Source: Planctomycetota bacterium
GTDB taxonomy: Bacteria > Planctomycetota > UBA1135 > GCA-002686595
Direction: 5' to 3'
NCBI GenBank assembly: GCA_012959525.1
Contig: DUDB01000059.1
Span: 426-64,425 of the forward strand
DNA length: 64,000 nucleotides
Shown here: piece by piece, positions 35,697 to 45,561 of the stretch
How positions within the stretch are numbered: the stretch's first letter is position 1
Layout: every line of letters starts with the position of its first letter
Notes under the pieces: generated by a model
Told to the model about the DNA's origin: nothing
What the model saw: the letters and a program-made list of their open reading frames with translations, nothing else
Databases searched by the model: none
Made by a program: the position numbers and the translations under genes

Positions 35697-37163
35697 TCAG
35701 GCCAACCGCTCCACGCCGGAGCGGATACGGTCAAGGGTCGCCGCCTGACCCAGGAGGTGCATGATTTCGAAGAGGTCAGGGCCGCCGGGAAGGCCCGTCA
35801 ATGCGCAGCGCAGGGGCTGAAACAGCATGGGGATCTTCTGGCCACGCTCGACTAGCCAGGCCTTGGTGGCCTCGGCCTGCTCGGAGGCGGAATCTGAACA
35901 GTGCTCGGGCAACCAGGCGAGATAGTCGGTCAATGTCTGGGCACGGTCCTCGTGTTTACGGGCGCCCTTCTCCGCCTTCGGCAGGTACTCGACCTGATCG
36001 TTCTGAGCGGCGAGATAGGCCATTCGGGCGGGCAGCTCGCTGTAGATACGGATGCGCTCCTTCTCCATGGCGATAACCCGCAGGAACCAGTCCCAGCGGG
36101 CACGCAGGTCCGCCTCGTCGAAGAGACCCTCACCGACAACGAATGGAAGGCAGTGCTCGGCTAGGACTTCGTCCGCTTCCTTGTGCAGGTACTCACCCGC
36201 CAGCCACAGGAACTTATCGAAGTCAAAGATAGCCCCACCGCGACTCACATCTGCGAGATCGAAGTGCTCGACAAACGTGGCGAGATCGAACACGTCCGTC
36301 TCACCATCCAGGGCCCAGCCCTGCATGCACAGGAAGTTGAGAATGGCCTCGCGCGGGTACCCCTGGTCGCGATAGTCACTCAGGGACACGCCGCCATCGC
36401 GCTTGGAGAGTTTCTTGCGCCCCTTGCCTAGCAGCAGGGGCAGGTGCGCAAAAATTGGAGCGTCCACGCCCAGGGCCGCGTAGAGCAAGACCTGCTTGGG
36501 CGTGTTCACAAGGTGCTCCTCACCGCGCAGGACGTGGGTGATATCCATGTCCGCGTCGTCGCAGACGACGACAAAGTTGTAGGTGGGATCTCCGCTCTGC
36601 CGCACCATGACCCAATCATCGATCTCGCTGTTCTCGAAGGTCACGTCCTTACGCACCAGATCCTGAAACGCGGTCTGACCCGGGGGCACCTTGAAGCGAA
36701 TGGCGAAGGCATCTCCCGAGGCCACGCGGGCCTGGGCCTCTTCGCTGGGCATGTCGCGGCAGCAGCGGTCGTAGCGCGGAGTCTCGTTGGCCGCCTGTTG
36801 ACGCTCGCGCACTTCGCTCAGTCGCTCTGAAGTGCAGAAGCAAGCGTAGGCGTGGCCGGTCTCCATCAGGCCCCCCACCAGCTGCCGGTGGCGATCGATA
36901 CGCTCGCTCTGTCGGTACGGGCCGAAGTCGCCCCCCAGCTCGGGGCCCTCATCCCAGTCCAATCCGAGCCAACGCAGGCCCTCGATGATGGCTAGTTCGG
37001 ACTCGCGCGTGGATCGCGCCCGATCGGTGTCCTCAAGTCGCAGGACAAACTGCCCCTCTCGTCCACGCGCGTAGGCCCAGTTGAACAAGGCTGTCCGTGC
37101 CAGGCCCAGGTGGATGGCCCCCGTAGGGCTGGGAGCAATGCGTACGCGGAGAGAGTTGGACAT
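35697..37163 (-). CDS. gltX: Glutamyl-tRNA synthetase
   Basis: Class I aminoacyl-tRNA synthetase charging tRNA-Glu. The 488-residue protein has the HIGH-type motif in IAPSPTGAIHLGLARTALF (residues 9-27), the Glu-binding RLEDTD segment, the KMSKS-type motif KKLSKRDGGVSL, and the connecting DDADMDITHVLRGEEH. Length and order are canonical for bacterial GluRS. The zinc-like CFCTSERL region is present. Monocopy housekeeping gene; its start at ATG 37163 is divergent from the adenosine deaminase gene over 141 bases. Confidence 0.97.
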   Translation of the reverse strand: MSNSLRVRIAPSPTGAIHLGLARTALFNWAYARGREGQFVLRLEDTDRARSTRESELAIIEGLRWLGLDWDEGPELGGDFGPYRQSERIDRHRQLVGGLMETGHAYACFCTSERLSEVRERQQAANETPRYDRCCRDMPSEEAQARVASGDAFAIRFKVPPGQTAFQDLVRKDVTFENSEIDDWVMVRQSGDPTYNFVVVCDDADMDITHVLRGEEHLVNTPKQVLLYAALGVDAPIFAHLPLLLGKGRKKLSKRDGGVSLSDYRDQGYPREAILNFLCMQGWALDGETDVFDLATFVEHFDLADVSRGGAIFDFDKFLWLAGEYLHKEADEVLAEHCLPFVVGEGLFDEADLRARWDWFLRVIAMEKERIRIYSELPARMAYLAAQNDQVEYLPKAEKGARKHEDRAQTLTDYLAWLPEHCSDSASEQAEATKAWLVERGQKIPMLFQPLRCALTGLPGGPDLFEIMHLLGQAATLDRIRSGVERLA

Positions 37164-37304
37164 GGACCTGGAAGGATACGGGCAGAGTCGATGCGGCTCA
37201 ATCTCAGCAGCCGACTTGCCATCGAGGTGGGTTCAACGGGCGGGGAGCACGGAGAGAATCACATCGCATTAGACGCGTCCACGTCCCCCACCTACAGTAT
37301 CCCT

Positions 37305-38390
37305 ATGCCTCTCACGCGCGAACTGGTTGAGTCCCTTCCCAAGGTGCTCCTGCACGAACACCTGGACGGAGGACTGCGACCCCAGACCCTGCTCGACCTG
37401 GCAGCGGACCAAGGGTATGCGGGCCTACCCGAGTCCGACCCCGACGCCCTAGCGAAGTGGTTTCAACGGGGCGCCGATCGAGGCAGCCTGCCACTCTACC
37501 TGGAGGGTTTTGCACACACGATCGCCGTCATGCAAAGGCCCGATGCCCTTGAGCGAATCGCGTTCGAAGCCCTGGAAGACCTAGCCAAAGAGAACGTCGT
37601 CTATGCGGAGCTACGGTTCGCGCCCCACTTCGCAACCACCGACACCATGGACCTGGATGCCGTCATGGGTGCCGTGCGGCGTGGATGTGAACGGGCTCGA
37701 GAGGAGCACGGAATCGAGTACGGGCTGATCATCTGCGCCATGCGCAATGAGACCAGCGCCCACTCTCTGAAAATGGCTCAGCTCGCCAGCTCCTGGTTCG
37801 ACCGGGGCGTGGTGGGTTTTGATCTAGCCGGAGAGGAGGAGGGGCACCCGTCCAAGCACCACGTTGAGGCCTTCCAGTTCATTCAACGGCGCAACGGATC
37901 GATCACCATCCACGCGGGTGAGAGCTTCGGCCCTGAGTCCATCTGGCAAGCTCTGCAGTACTGCGGCGCCCATCGCATCGGACACGGGACGCGACTCGTT
38001 GAGGACTTGGACCTGCAAGAGGGTAAGGTTGTGCACATGGGAGGCCTGGCTCGCTACATCCTTGACCACCGCATTCCCATCGAGGTCTGCCTGTCGAGCA
38101 ACGTCCATACGGGTGCCACCCCCAGTCTCGCCGAGCACCCCTTCCCCGTCTTTCTCCGCGGGGGCTTTCGGGTCACGCTCAATACCGACAATCGCCTGAT
38201 GAGCGGTGTCACCATGACCGATGAGTTGGTTCTCGCAAGTGAACAGTTCGGCTGCGACCTCGTGGATCTGGAACGGCTCACCGTCAACGCGATGAAATCA
38301 GCCTTCTGCGGCTACCACGATCGCAAGCGCATCCTGGCCGAGCGCATCCTGCCCGCCTACGAGCAAGCAGCCTCCCATCTTGGCGCCTGA
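37305..38390 (+). CDS. Adenosine deaminase family protein
   Basis: Zinc hydrolase converting adenosine to inosine or a related purine. ATG 37305 yields 361 residues. Metal and catalytic residues: LLHEHLDGGLRPQTL (two His), IHAGESFGPES (His, Glu), HRIGHGTRLV (His), CLSSNVHTGA and LNTDNRLMSG (Asp). The order and spacing match the Add family. The long frame upstream (from 37110) runs over the divergent gltX start and is not used. It is followed after 8 bases by an esterase gene. Confidence 0.92.
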   Translation: MPLTRELVESLPKVLLHEHLDGGLRPQTLLDLAADQGYAGLPESDPDALAKWFQRGADRGSLPLYLEGFAHTIAVMQRPDALERIAFEALEDLAKENVVYAELRFAPHFATTDTMDLDAVMGAVRRGCERAREEHGIEYGLIICAMRNETSAHSLKMAQLASSWFDRGVVGFDLAGEEEGHPSKHHVEAFQFIQRRNGSITIHAGESFGPESIWQALQYCGAHRIGHGTRLVEDLDLQEGKVVHMGGLARYILDHRIPIEVCLSSNVHTGATPSLAEHPFPVFLRGGFRVTLNTDNRLMSGVTMTDELVLASEQFGCDLVDLERLTVNAMKSAFCGYHDRKRILAERILPAYEQAASHLGA

Positions 38391-38398
38391 GGAGACCC

Positions 38399-39439
38399 AT
38401 GCATCCCGACCGACTCCTTCGCGACCCCGATACCTTCCAAGGCCGGGTAGAGGTGCATCCGTTCCAGAGTCAGGTCCTGGAGGACAATCCCCTTGGGGAT
38501 CCGTCTCTGCGAGAAACTCCAGTCTATCTACCGCCCCAGGCCAACTCTCAGACCCTGCCCGTCGTCTACATGCTGGTGGGGTTCACTGGTCGGCCGCATA
38601 GCCTCCTGGAAACCCATCCTTGGAAGTCCGGCGTCATCCTGGCACTGGATCGAGCCATGTCCAGCGGCGAGATGCCGCCCGCCATCGTGGTCATGCCCAA
38701 CGGATTCACGCGCTACGGAGGCAGCCAGTACGTGAACAGTTCTGCGGTCGGATCCTATGAAGACCACATCGTGCAGGAGCTTGTCCCCTGGGTGGACGCA
38801 ACGTTTCCAGTTCTTGAAGGCCGCCGGGGAGTAATCGGTAAGAGCTCGGGGGGCTTCGGCGCCCTGCATCTGGGCATGCGGCACTCGGACCTCTTCGGCG
38901 CCGTGGCCTCTATCGCAGGGGACTGTCATTTCGAATACGGATACGCACAGGACTTCCTAGCGGCTCTGCGCGGACTGACCCCTTTCGCTGGCGATCCGGC
39001 CCGGTTCCTCGCTGAATTCGAGGCAACCCATGACCTAAGCGGGGACGCACACGCTACCCTCAATCTTCTGGCAATGTCCGCCTGCTACTCGCCCAACCCT
39101 GACGCCCCTCTGGGCTTTGACCTACCCATCGACCTGCATACGGGGGCACGGGTGCCGGAGGTCTGGGAGCGCTGGCTGCACTTCGATCCCGTCTGCGCCT
39201 GTGAGGAGTACGCACAGGGCCTGCGAAGCCTGGATTTGCTGCACCTGGAGGCTGGGACCGCCGACGAATTTCACCTTCAATTCGGCCTGCGGGTCCTGGC
39301 TCAGCGACTGACAAGTCTCAAAATAGAACACTGCCACGAGGAATTCGATGGGGGTCATTTCGGAATCAACGGGCGCTACGTCCAATTGATGCCGCGCCTA
39401 GTCGAGGCCCTCTCACTCGCTGCCAATCGACCTAATTGA
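38399..39439 (+). CDS. Esterase-family hydrolase (EsD/feruloyl esterase-like)
   Basis: The 346-residue protein belongs to the alpha/beta-hydrolase esterase group: VYMLVGFTGRP is the oxyanion strand, RGVIGKSSGGFGALHLG supplies the nucleophile Ser in G-K-S-S-G-G, and EEFDGGHFGIN supplies the His; AGTADEFHLQFG contains a likely acidic residue. There is no signal peptide, so it acts in the cytoplasm. The substrate is unknown; enterochelin and feruloyl esterases and S-formylglutathione hydrolases share the fold. Confidence 0.82.
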   Translation: MHPDRLLRDPDTFQGRVEVHPFQSQVLEDNPLGDPSLRETPVYLPPQANSQTLPVVYMLVGFTGRPHSLLETHPWKSGVILALDRAMSSGEMPPAIVVMPNGFTRYGGSQYVNSSAVGSYEDHIVQELVPWVDATFPVLEGRRGVIGKSSGGFGALHLGMRHSDLFGAVASIAGDCHFEYGYAQDFLAALRGLTPFAGDPARFLAEFEATHDLSGDAHATLNLLAMSACYSPNPDAPLGFDLPIDLHTGARVPEVWERWLHFDPVCACEEYAQGLRSLDLLHLEAGTADEFHLQFGLRVLAQRLTSLKIEHCHEEFDGGHFGINGRYVQLMPRLVEALSLAANRPN

Positions 39440-39473
39440 GGACCTCTCGCCCGACTGACGCTGCACCTATCCC

Positions 39474-40706
39474 ATGATCTCACCCTCCGTCATCCTTCTC
39501 GCCCCGTTCCTCCTGCCTTGCCCGCAGGATGAAGAACAGCCCCAGGCACCTCTCGAGGTCGGCCGGGCGCCAGCCTCCCTCTCGGAGGCTCTCACCACGG
39601 GTAAGCGCTGGACCGACCTGCGCCTGAGGGCGGAGAACGTAGATGAGGCAGGAATGGACAACCGCTCCCTGGCCATGACCCTACGGGGCGCCGTGGGTTT
39701 GGAGAGCGCAACCTACAAGCACTTCACCTTCGGCATCGAGCTCGAGGGGATCACGAACTTCGGGGTCGACACCTACAACGACACCCTCAATGGAGATACG
39801 TCCCGCCCCATCATCACCGACCGCTCGGGCATGGAACTCAACCAAGCCTGGGCCCACTATGGGGGCGTGAGGGGATACACCCTGCGCCTGGGCAGGCAGA
39901 AGTTGGACCTAGGCAACGGTCGCTTCGTGGGATCCGAACCCTGGCGTCAGAATGACCGCACCTTCGACGCCGTGACGGTCACCCGCGGTGTTCCCGGTCG
40001 CATGAAGATCACGGCCGCCTACGTCTACAACGTCAACGGTGTCACGAGCAACTCTAGCCCCTTGGGCGACACGGAGTCCAGCAGTCTCCTCTTGCATGCG
40101 AGCTCTCCACTGGGCGATCGAGGAGTAGCCGAGGCCTATAGCTATGAGTTGGACCTCGACCACTTGCTGCTGCCCGCCACCCGGACTGTGGGAGCCCGTG
40201 CCGAGGGTGAAGTAGACATTCTCGGCAAGGGCCTGGACTTCTTCGTGGAGTTTGCCAACCAACGTGACCGTGGGGACAACCCGGGCCGGGTAGACGCGGG
40301 CTACGCGCACCTGTCACTGGGAGCGCAGTTCGCAGCTATCACGTACAAAATAGGACACGAGATCCTTCAGGGCTCGAATGTCCCTGGCAACAAGTTCACC
40401 ACGCCTCTGGGGAGCGTCCACACCTTCAACGGTCTGGCGGACATGTTCGTGACCACTCCCATGCTTGGGCTCGATGACACCTACTATTCGATGCACGGGG
40501 ACTGGGGTGGCTTTCAGATCGCGGCAACCTATCACCAGTTTGCCTCCTACCGGAGCTCCCAGGATTACGGTACCGAACTCGACCTGACGCTGACAAAGGT
40601 GCTGGCTTCGGGGCTGCGGACCGGCCTGGGCAGCGCCGATTACAAAGCCGACGGCTTCGGGGTGGATACCCTGAAGGCCTGGGTTTGGATGGCTTATTCC
40701 TTCTAG
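39474..40706 (+). CDS. Outer-membrane beta-barrel of the alginate-export family
   Basis: The 410-residue product has a short N-terminal hydrophobic leader followed by a proline-rich linker, then amphipathic strands to the end. Family hallmarks include WTDLRLRAENVD, LNQAWAHYGGVRGYTLRLGRQKLDLGNGRFVGS and the terminal phenylalanine in AWVWMAYSF that signals barrel assembly. These match the alginate_exp family (AlgE-like) and porin-like channels, common in planctomycetes. Substrate unknown; no alginate genes are nearby. Confidence 0.82.
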   Translation: MISPSVILLAPFLLPCPQDEEQPQAPLEVGRAPASLSEALTTGKRWTDLRLRAENVDEAGMDNRSLAMTLRGAVGLESATYKHFTFGIELEGITNFGVDTYNDTLNGDTSRPIITDRSGMELNQAWAHYGGVRGYTLRLGRQKLDLGNGRFVGSEPWRQNDRTFDAVTVTRGVPGRMKITAAYVYNVNGVTSNSSPLGDTESSSLLLHASSPLGDRGVAEAYSYELDLDHLLLPATRTVGARAEGEVDILGKGLDFFVEFANQRDRGDNPGRVDAGYAHLSLGAQFAAITYKIGHEILQGSNVPGNKFTTPLGSVHTFNGLADMFVTTPMLGLDDTYYSMHGDWGGFQIAATYHQFASYRSSQDYGTELDLTLTKVLASGLRTGLGSADYKADGFGVDTLKAWVWMAYSF

Positions 40707-40713
40707 GAAGCCT

Positions 40714-41064
40714 CTAGGGGTAGGCGGCTTCGACAACCGTGTGGATACCCCCACGGACCATGAAGTCACCCTCGACCGACATCTCGTGCGGCTGGAGCAG
40801 ACCCACCAGATCGTCGAGGATCCTGTTGGTAACCGCCTCGTGGAAGGCGCCCTCGGATCGATAGGACACCAGGTACAGCTTGAGGCTCTTGAGCTCCACG
40901 CACAGCTTGTCAGGCACATAGCGCACGCGGATGGTGGCAAAATCAGGCTGGCCCGTGCGCGGGCACAGGCACGTGAACTCGGGACACTCGAAGCGGATCA
41001 CGTAGGACCGCTGCGGATTGGGATTCTCGAAGGCCTCGAGTGCTGGAGTAGGCTGGGTCGACAT
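40714..41064 (-). CDS. queF: NADPH-dependent 7-cyano-7-deazaguanine (preQ0) reductase
   Basis: Last soluble step to preQ1 in queuosine synthesis. ATG 41064 gives 116 residues, the short (type I) QueF form; the longer frame starts in non-coding sequence. The catalytic Cys34 and Asp41 are in [11 protein letters not shown], and the QueF motif E-(L)-K-S-x-K is in [28 protein letters not shown] is the family helix. It is convergent with the porin gene. I see no preQ1 riboswitch motif in the short upstream region. Confidence 0.95.
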   Translation of the reverse strand: MSTQPTPALEAFENPNPQRSYVIRFECPEFTCLCPRTGQPDFATIRVRYVPDKLCVELKSLKLYLVSYRSEGAFHEAVTNRILDDLVGLLQPHEMSVEGDFMVRGGIHTVVEAAYP

Positions 41065-41201
41065 GGGGGCAGGATACCGAGGGAGGCAGTCTCTGACCCC
41101 AAGGCCCAGGGAAATCTGGCCCTCGCGCCCTCGATGGAACAGAATCAGGGGCAGGGTTAGCGCCGCTAACCCCTGTCCAGCCAACTCCTCCCCCACGACC
41201 C

Positions 41202-41657
41202 ATGCTTGAGATTTTTGGACCCCTGTTGCGCGCCGCCCAAGGCATCGCCCTCGACGACCCGGCGAGCGCCGTGGCCGAGCTGAGCCAACGGCTCGATCCC
41301 CAAGGGGATGAGGCGGCCTCGCTGAACCTCAAGCTCAAGGCCCTCCTCGACGAGGGGCGGATCGCTGACCGAGGAGAAATGCCGGTGCGCTGGGGCCGGG
41401 TCGCCAAGCCATCCGAAGAGAGCCTGGGGTTCTCCATAGACGTCGTCTTGATGAACGGCGCCGGCCCTCGCCACCGTCACCCCTTGGGAGAGGTCAACTA
41501 CTGCATCGCCCTAGAAGGCGCCCCGACCTTTCAGGGCCAAGACCCAGGCTGGGTGGTCGAGAGCCCCGGTTCCGAGCACGTACCCACTGTGAGCGGAGGA
41601 ACGATGCTGATCGTGTATCTCCTGCCCGAAGGTAGCATGGAGTTCCTTGAGAGTTGA
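41202..41657 (+). CDS. DUF4863 family protein (4-hydroxylaminobenzoate lyase-like)
   Basis: A 151-residue protein that resembles the DUF4863 family, a cupin-like group to which 4-hydroxylaminobenzoate lyase (PnbB) has been assigned. Seen features are [35 protein letters not shown] (three His and a Glu in a cupin-type metal pattern) and a C-terminal [16 protein letters not shown]. The nitroaromatic role would be surprising here and need not apply. It is divergent from queF across a 137-base gap and precedes the large CRTAC1-like gene by 76 bases. Confidence 0.6.
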   Translation: MLEIFGPLLRAAQGIALDDPASAVAELSQRLDPQGDEAASLNLKLKALLDEGRIADRGEMPVRWGRVAKPSEESLGFSIDVVLMNGAGPRHRHPLGEVNYCIALEGAPTFQGQDPGWVVESPGSEHVPTVSGGTMLIVYLLPEGSMEFLES

Positions 41658-41733
41658 TGGCCCCGGGTACCAACTCCGGCACCCGCATCCCGTACTCCCC
41701 TGCCGAACCGCTAGTACTTTACTCTTGTCCAAG

Positions 41734-44568
41734 ATGAGACCGACCCTCCACGCCAAGTATCGCGCCCCCCTCATCCTCAGCCTCGTGTTGGGATGCGCCT
41801 CCTGTAGTGGCGAAGGGCCTGAATCTGAGCACGTCGGGGATCGCGATGAAGCCGGGGCCATCGAGATCGCCGCGCCCGACAATCCCATCACACAGCTGGA
41901 GGCCGTGGAGGACGCCACGGAAGAGGTTGCCGACCGCCTGCTGTCCTTCTCGGACAAGGTGCGGAGACGAGACTGGGAAGCGGCCGCCGACTGGTTCAGC
42001 GAGGACTTCCGCGGGGAAGGACTCGCGGGATTAGAGGTCACCGACACCGTGAGTGAACACCTTGGTGTCGAGATCTCGAACCATGACGCCGAGGCCTCAC
42101 CCGGCCTTGGCAAGGCCAGGTTCCTTGAGAACCTCGCGGAGCTCCTCTCGGACTGGACGCGGGTCGAGTCCGCCATCTGGAAGGTCAAGGCTGCCGAGTT
42201 TCAGAGTGGACGGGGCCAGCGCTGGGGCCGGATCAAGCTCTACATTCATGTGACGGGGGTGCAGACCAACGGCGGTGGGATCGGCATCGCGGCCTGGTGT
42301 TATGCCAAGGTCGTTCAAGAGGGTGGAGAGTGGAAACTCAGCGCCTTGGATCTGGATTCACTCACGGTCACCAAGCGGGATTCCGCCATCTTCACTCCTG
42401 TGGCGGCCGCCGCAGGGGTAGCACACACCGCCCCACGCTTCGGCTCCAAGGACAACAACAGCTTCGCGTTCAACGGGGCAGCCTGCGGAGACGTCAACGG
42501 CGACGGCCGATGGGACCTGTTCCTGCCCTCCGATGGACAGAACTTCCTGTACCTCGCCCAGGCCGACGGCTCGTTTGTGGAGACCGCCGAACAAGCTGGC
42601 CTCGCGGCGCCCGGTGGTGGAACGGGGGCCGTGTTCTTCGACTACGACAACGATGGGGACCAGGACCTGGCCGTGGGTCACGTGGATGATGACGTGGGCG
42701 GCACGCGCTTGTGCCTATACACCGGTGACGGCAAGGGACACTTCAAGCGCGAGGAACTGGGGCTTGGAATCGGCACCCTATCCCTGGCGACATACTCCCT
42801 GACCGTGCTCGACTACGATGGCGACGGCTGGCTCGATCTCTACGCCTGCGGCTATGGGGTGCTCGCCAAGGAGCACAACAACTCCTGGATTGAGGCCACC
42901 AACGGCTCTCCCAACGCCCTATTCAGGAACGTGGGTGGCAAGGCTTTTGTAGACGTAGCAGCGGAAGTAGGCGTACAAGGGAACAGCTGGAGCTACGCCT
43001 CGGCTGCCATCGACATTGACGACGACGGGGATCAAGACCTGTACGTGGCCAACGACTACGGAACAAATCGCCTGTACGTCAATCAGTACCCCGACGGGTT
43101 CGTGGACCGTGCGGCCCAGTACGGAATCACAGACCAAGGAAATGGCATGGGCGCTTCCTTCGGCGATTTCACCGGAAACGGCAAGTTGGACCTATACGTC
43201 TCCAACATGTCGTCCACTGCGGGCAACCGAATCCTCGACCGATACGAGGGGGACGTGCCCGAGGAAATCTATGCCAGCCTCAAGAAGGCTGCGGCGGGAA
43301 ACACGATCTTCACTCGCACGGCGAAGGGAACCTTTGAGAAGGTGCCCAAGTCGGCTGGCGGCGTGGGTGCAAACTGGGCCTGGTCCCCGGCCTTGGCAGA
43401 TTTCGATCTGGACGGCCGATTGGATGTGTTCTGCACAAACGGCTTTGTCACCGGCGAGCTCCCCTTCGACACATGAAGCACTTACTGGCGCCACGTGCTG
43501 GCGTCCTCCATCGCAGCCGATTGCTCCTCGGACGTCACCTGCGAATCCGTTGGGAACGATGGCTACGTGCAACGGCATAATGCCCAGATGTTCGAGGAGG
43601 GCCGCTCGTTCAGCGGCAACGAACGCGACAAGCTGTTCATGAACCGCGGGGACGGGACCTTTGCCGACCTCTCCGATCTCTCCGGTTGTGACAACCCCAA
43701 CGATGGCCGCGCCACGATTGGCTGTGATTTTGATGACGATGGCGACGTAGACCTGTTCGTGCATGAACTGCAACGAGAGCGCCATAGCCTCTATCGCAAC
43801 GAGCTGGGTACGGCCTTTGGCGGGTTTCTGAAGGTGCGCTTAAAGGCCACACAAGGTCAATGGGAGGGCATCGGCTCGAAGGTTGTCGTCCATGGCCCCC
43901 ATGGCCCAGTTGCGCAGCTGCTCTCTCGCGGGGCGGGGTTCGTAAGCTGCCAGGCGCCAGAGTTGATCTTCGGCCTAGGGCAACTGGAGGAGGCGCGGGT
44001 GCAGGTCCGCTGGCCCTCCGGGGAGCTAGAGGAATTCGGGCAGATTGCCGCAGGTTCCCGCGCCATCCTGGAACAGGGGACGGGCACCGCGACCTTGGTC
44101 GAGGGACATGTGCGTCGCCTCCCCGACCCCATGCCGCCGGGACTGCGAGTCAACGTGGGCACGAAGGTCGCTGCACTGAAGTTGGCTAACGACGCCGGCG
44201 AAACGGTCACCGTGGATCTGGCCGCTCTGGCCGGAGAAGGTCGCCTGTTCCTGAACCTGTGGGCGAGCTACTGTGGCCCTTGCGTTGCTGAAATGGGGTA
44301 CTTGGCGGAAGTGAACGAGCGCACGGGCTCGCGGTTGATATGCGTCTCGGTGGACGGAGCCGCACAGCAGGACAAGGCGCGGAGAATCCTCAATCAACGC
44401 GCGCCCAGTGTGAACGGGTTCTACCTGGTCGGAGGCGAGAGTGGCCTGGAAGACCTGCTAGACCTTGATCGCTTGCCGATCCCAACGACGCTGATCGTCA
44501 ATGGAGACGGGCAGATCGAGGGGATTGTGCAGGGAGCGCTGGAGAGGGGTGACGGAGCGTGGCGATAG
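41734..44568 (+). CDS. CRTAC1-like ASPIC/UnbV lipoprotein with thioredoxin domain; in-frame UGA at codon 581, probably selenocysteine
   Basis: ATG 41734 begins a hydrophobic leader ending near LGCASCSG (lipoprotein). Residues about 50-215 look like an NTF2/SnoaL-type domain, followed by FG-GAP/VCBS calcium-loop repeats (DVNGDGRWDLF, DYDNDGDQDLA, DIDDDGDQDLY, DFDLDGRLDVF). The frame meets TGA at 43474-43476 (codon 581), then stays open for 364 more codons to TAG at 44566. The continuation is essential to the family: ERDKLFMNRGDGTF, another DDDGDVDLF loop, an ASPIC/UnbV domain (VRWPSGELEEF) and a thioredoxin-like C-terminus with WASYCGPC (Cys847, Cys850). A SECIS-like hairpin follows the TGA. 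Alternatives: a nonsense mutation or a sequencing error. Confidence 0.8.
43474..43506 (+). other. Candidate bacterial SECIS element after the in-frame UGA
   Basis: Starting 10 bases after the TGA, arms GGCGCCA (43487-43493) and TGGCGTC (43499-43505) form a 7-pair stem with one G-U pair; the loop is CGTGC (43494-43498). The TGA-to-loop distance is 17 bases and the loop has G at its second position, as the bacterial SECIS pattern requires. Competing pairing of AGCAC (43477-43481) with GTGCT (43495-43499) is possible. Confidence 0.6.
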
Positions 44569-44578
44569 GGCCAGGTGT

Positions 44579-44630
44579 CAGGCCATACATCAGGCCATAC
44601 ATCAGGCCATAATTCAGGCCATAATTCAGG
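44579..44630. repeat. Tandem repeat of 12-base units, 11 bases after the CRTAC1-like gene
   Basis: Four head-to-tail 12-mers, two CAGGCCATACAT then two CAGGCCATAATT, plus a trailing CAGG. The two versions differ at three positions. It lies in the 199-base gap before the convergent lipoprotein gene. Possible origins are slippage or a binding or termination site; the units have no spacers, so this is not CRISPR. Confidence 0.9.
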
Positions 44631-44767
44631 CCCGATAGCAGGGCTACCAATCGTTGCCGAGCCAAGCCCACGCCTGACGCGACGCGCAAGCCGGCGAAAC
44701 CACCCAGAGGAGCTTTGCTCCGAACAGGCCGCGCTTGCGGGCTCCGAAGACCGCGATCTCGAGTGCG

Positions 44768-45403
44768 TTAATTCTGCCCTGGCGTCAGGTTCCGCGCGGG
44801 CATGCGCGCCATCAACTCAAGAGCGATCTCATTCAGGATGGCTGCACGCAAGGCCTCTTCAGAACGGTAGTTGGTGATGCTGCCCAGGCGCACCACATCA
44901 TCCATGCGCGCCGCCCAGAGGGGGGTACTCCCCGCGACGGCAGCGGGATCCACCATGCGAACTTCCACGTCCACGTCCAATCGCCGCTCCGTAGCCCAGT
45001 ACCTCTCGCTCCAATCGTGCACGATGATCTCACACACCGCCTGCTCGCCCACGTCTCCCGCAGCATAGGACGCATTCACAACGGTGCTATCCACGAAGTC
45101 CAAGGAGAGGGGGCTATAGCGGCGGCGCACCAAGGCGCGTTGCATGGCCTTGCGCAACCCCCACTGGGGCACGGCATCACGGTGACGCTGACTCTCGTCC
45201 TCCATGTGGATGACAACCGGTGCCACTGCCACGTCTCCCGGACTCATTTCCTCCAACCCCGCGCCAGCAAGCACGGCGACCTGGGCACCCCGCTGCTCCG
45301 GGATTTCGTTCGGCAAGGCACAGGAAGCAAGGGCAAGCAGAGCCGAGACGGCCACGGCCTGAACGGATCGAGAGGGTGTGGATTGGGACGCGAGCATAGA
45401 CAT
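44768..45403 (-). CDS. Hypothetical lipoprotein
   Basis: A 211-residue protein whose N-terminus has a signal and lipobox ALASC, with the lipidated Cys at about residue 28. Beyond it is a soluble domain with VAVAPVVIHMEDESQRHRDAVPQ, then LRKAMQRALVRRRYSPLSLDFVDS, and strands VCEIIVHDW and VDVEVRMVDPAA ending in a helix LNEIALELMARM. The layout (a small-molecule- or DNA-independent alpha/beta domain behind a lipid anchor) is like DUF799/GNA1162-type lipoproteins, but I cannot confirm the family. Function unknown. Confidence 0.55.
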   Translation of the reverse strand: MSMLASQSTPSRSVQAVAVSALLALASCALPNEIPEQRGAQVAVLAGAGLEEMSPGDVAVAPVVIHMEDESQRHRDAVPQWGLRKAMQRALVRRRYSPLSLDFVDSTVVNASYAAGDVGEQAVCEIIVHDWSERYWATERRLDVDVEVRMVDPAAVAGSTPLWAARMDDVVRLGSITNYRSEEALRAAILNEIALELMARMPARNLTPGQN

Positions 45404-45561
45404 GATGAACTCCGGAGCGGTGAGGCCAATTACGACAGGGCGCGATTATGGCCCATGGGAACGGCAGAAGAAAGGATGCAGATCCCCGAGCCTCCCAAGC
45501 CTCCAAGGGAGTGCGGATTCTGCCCCACGGGCCCACGGACAGCCCCCAGCCACCTCCCCTC

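Noticed and set aside
43474-43476. Reading the TGA as the true end of one gene and 43495 as the start of another
   Set aside because: Both parts are in the same frame, the downstream part has no signal or start region, and it supplies domains that normally complete the upstream protein.
44579-44630. CRISPR array
   Set aside because: The 12-base units are directly joined with no spacers.
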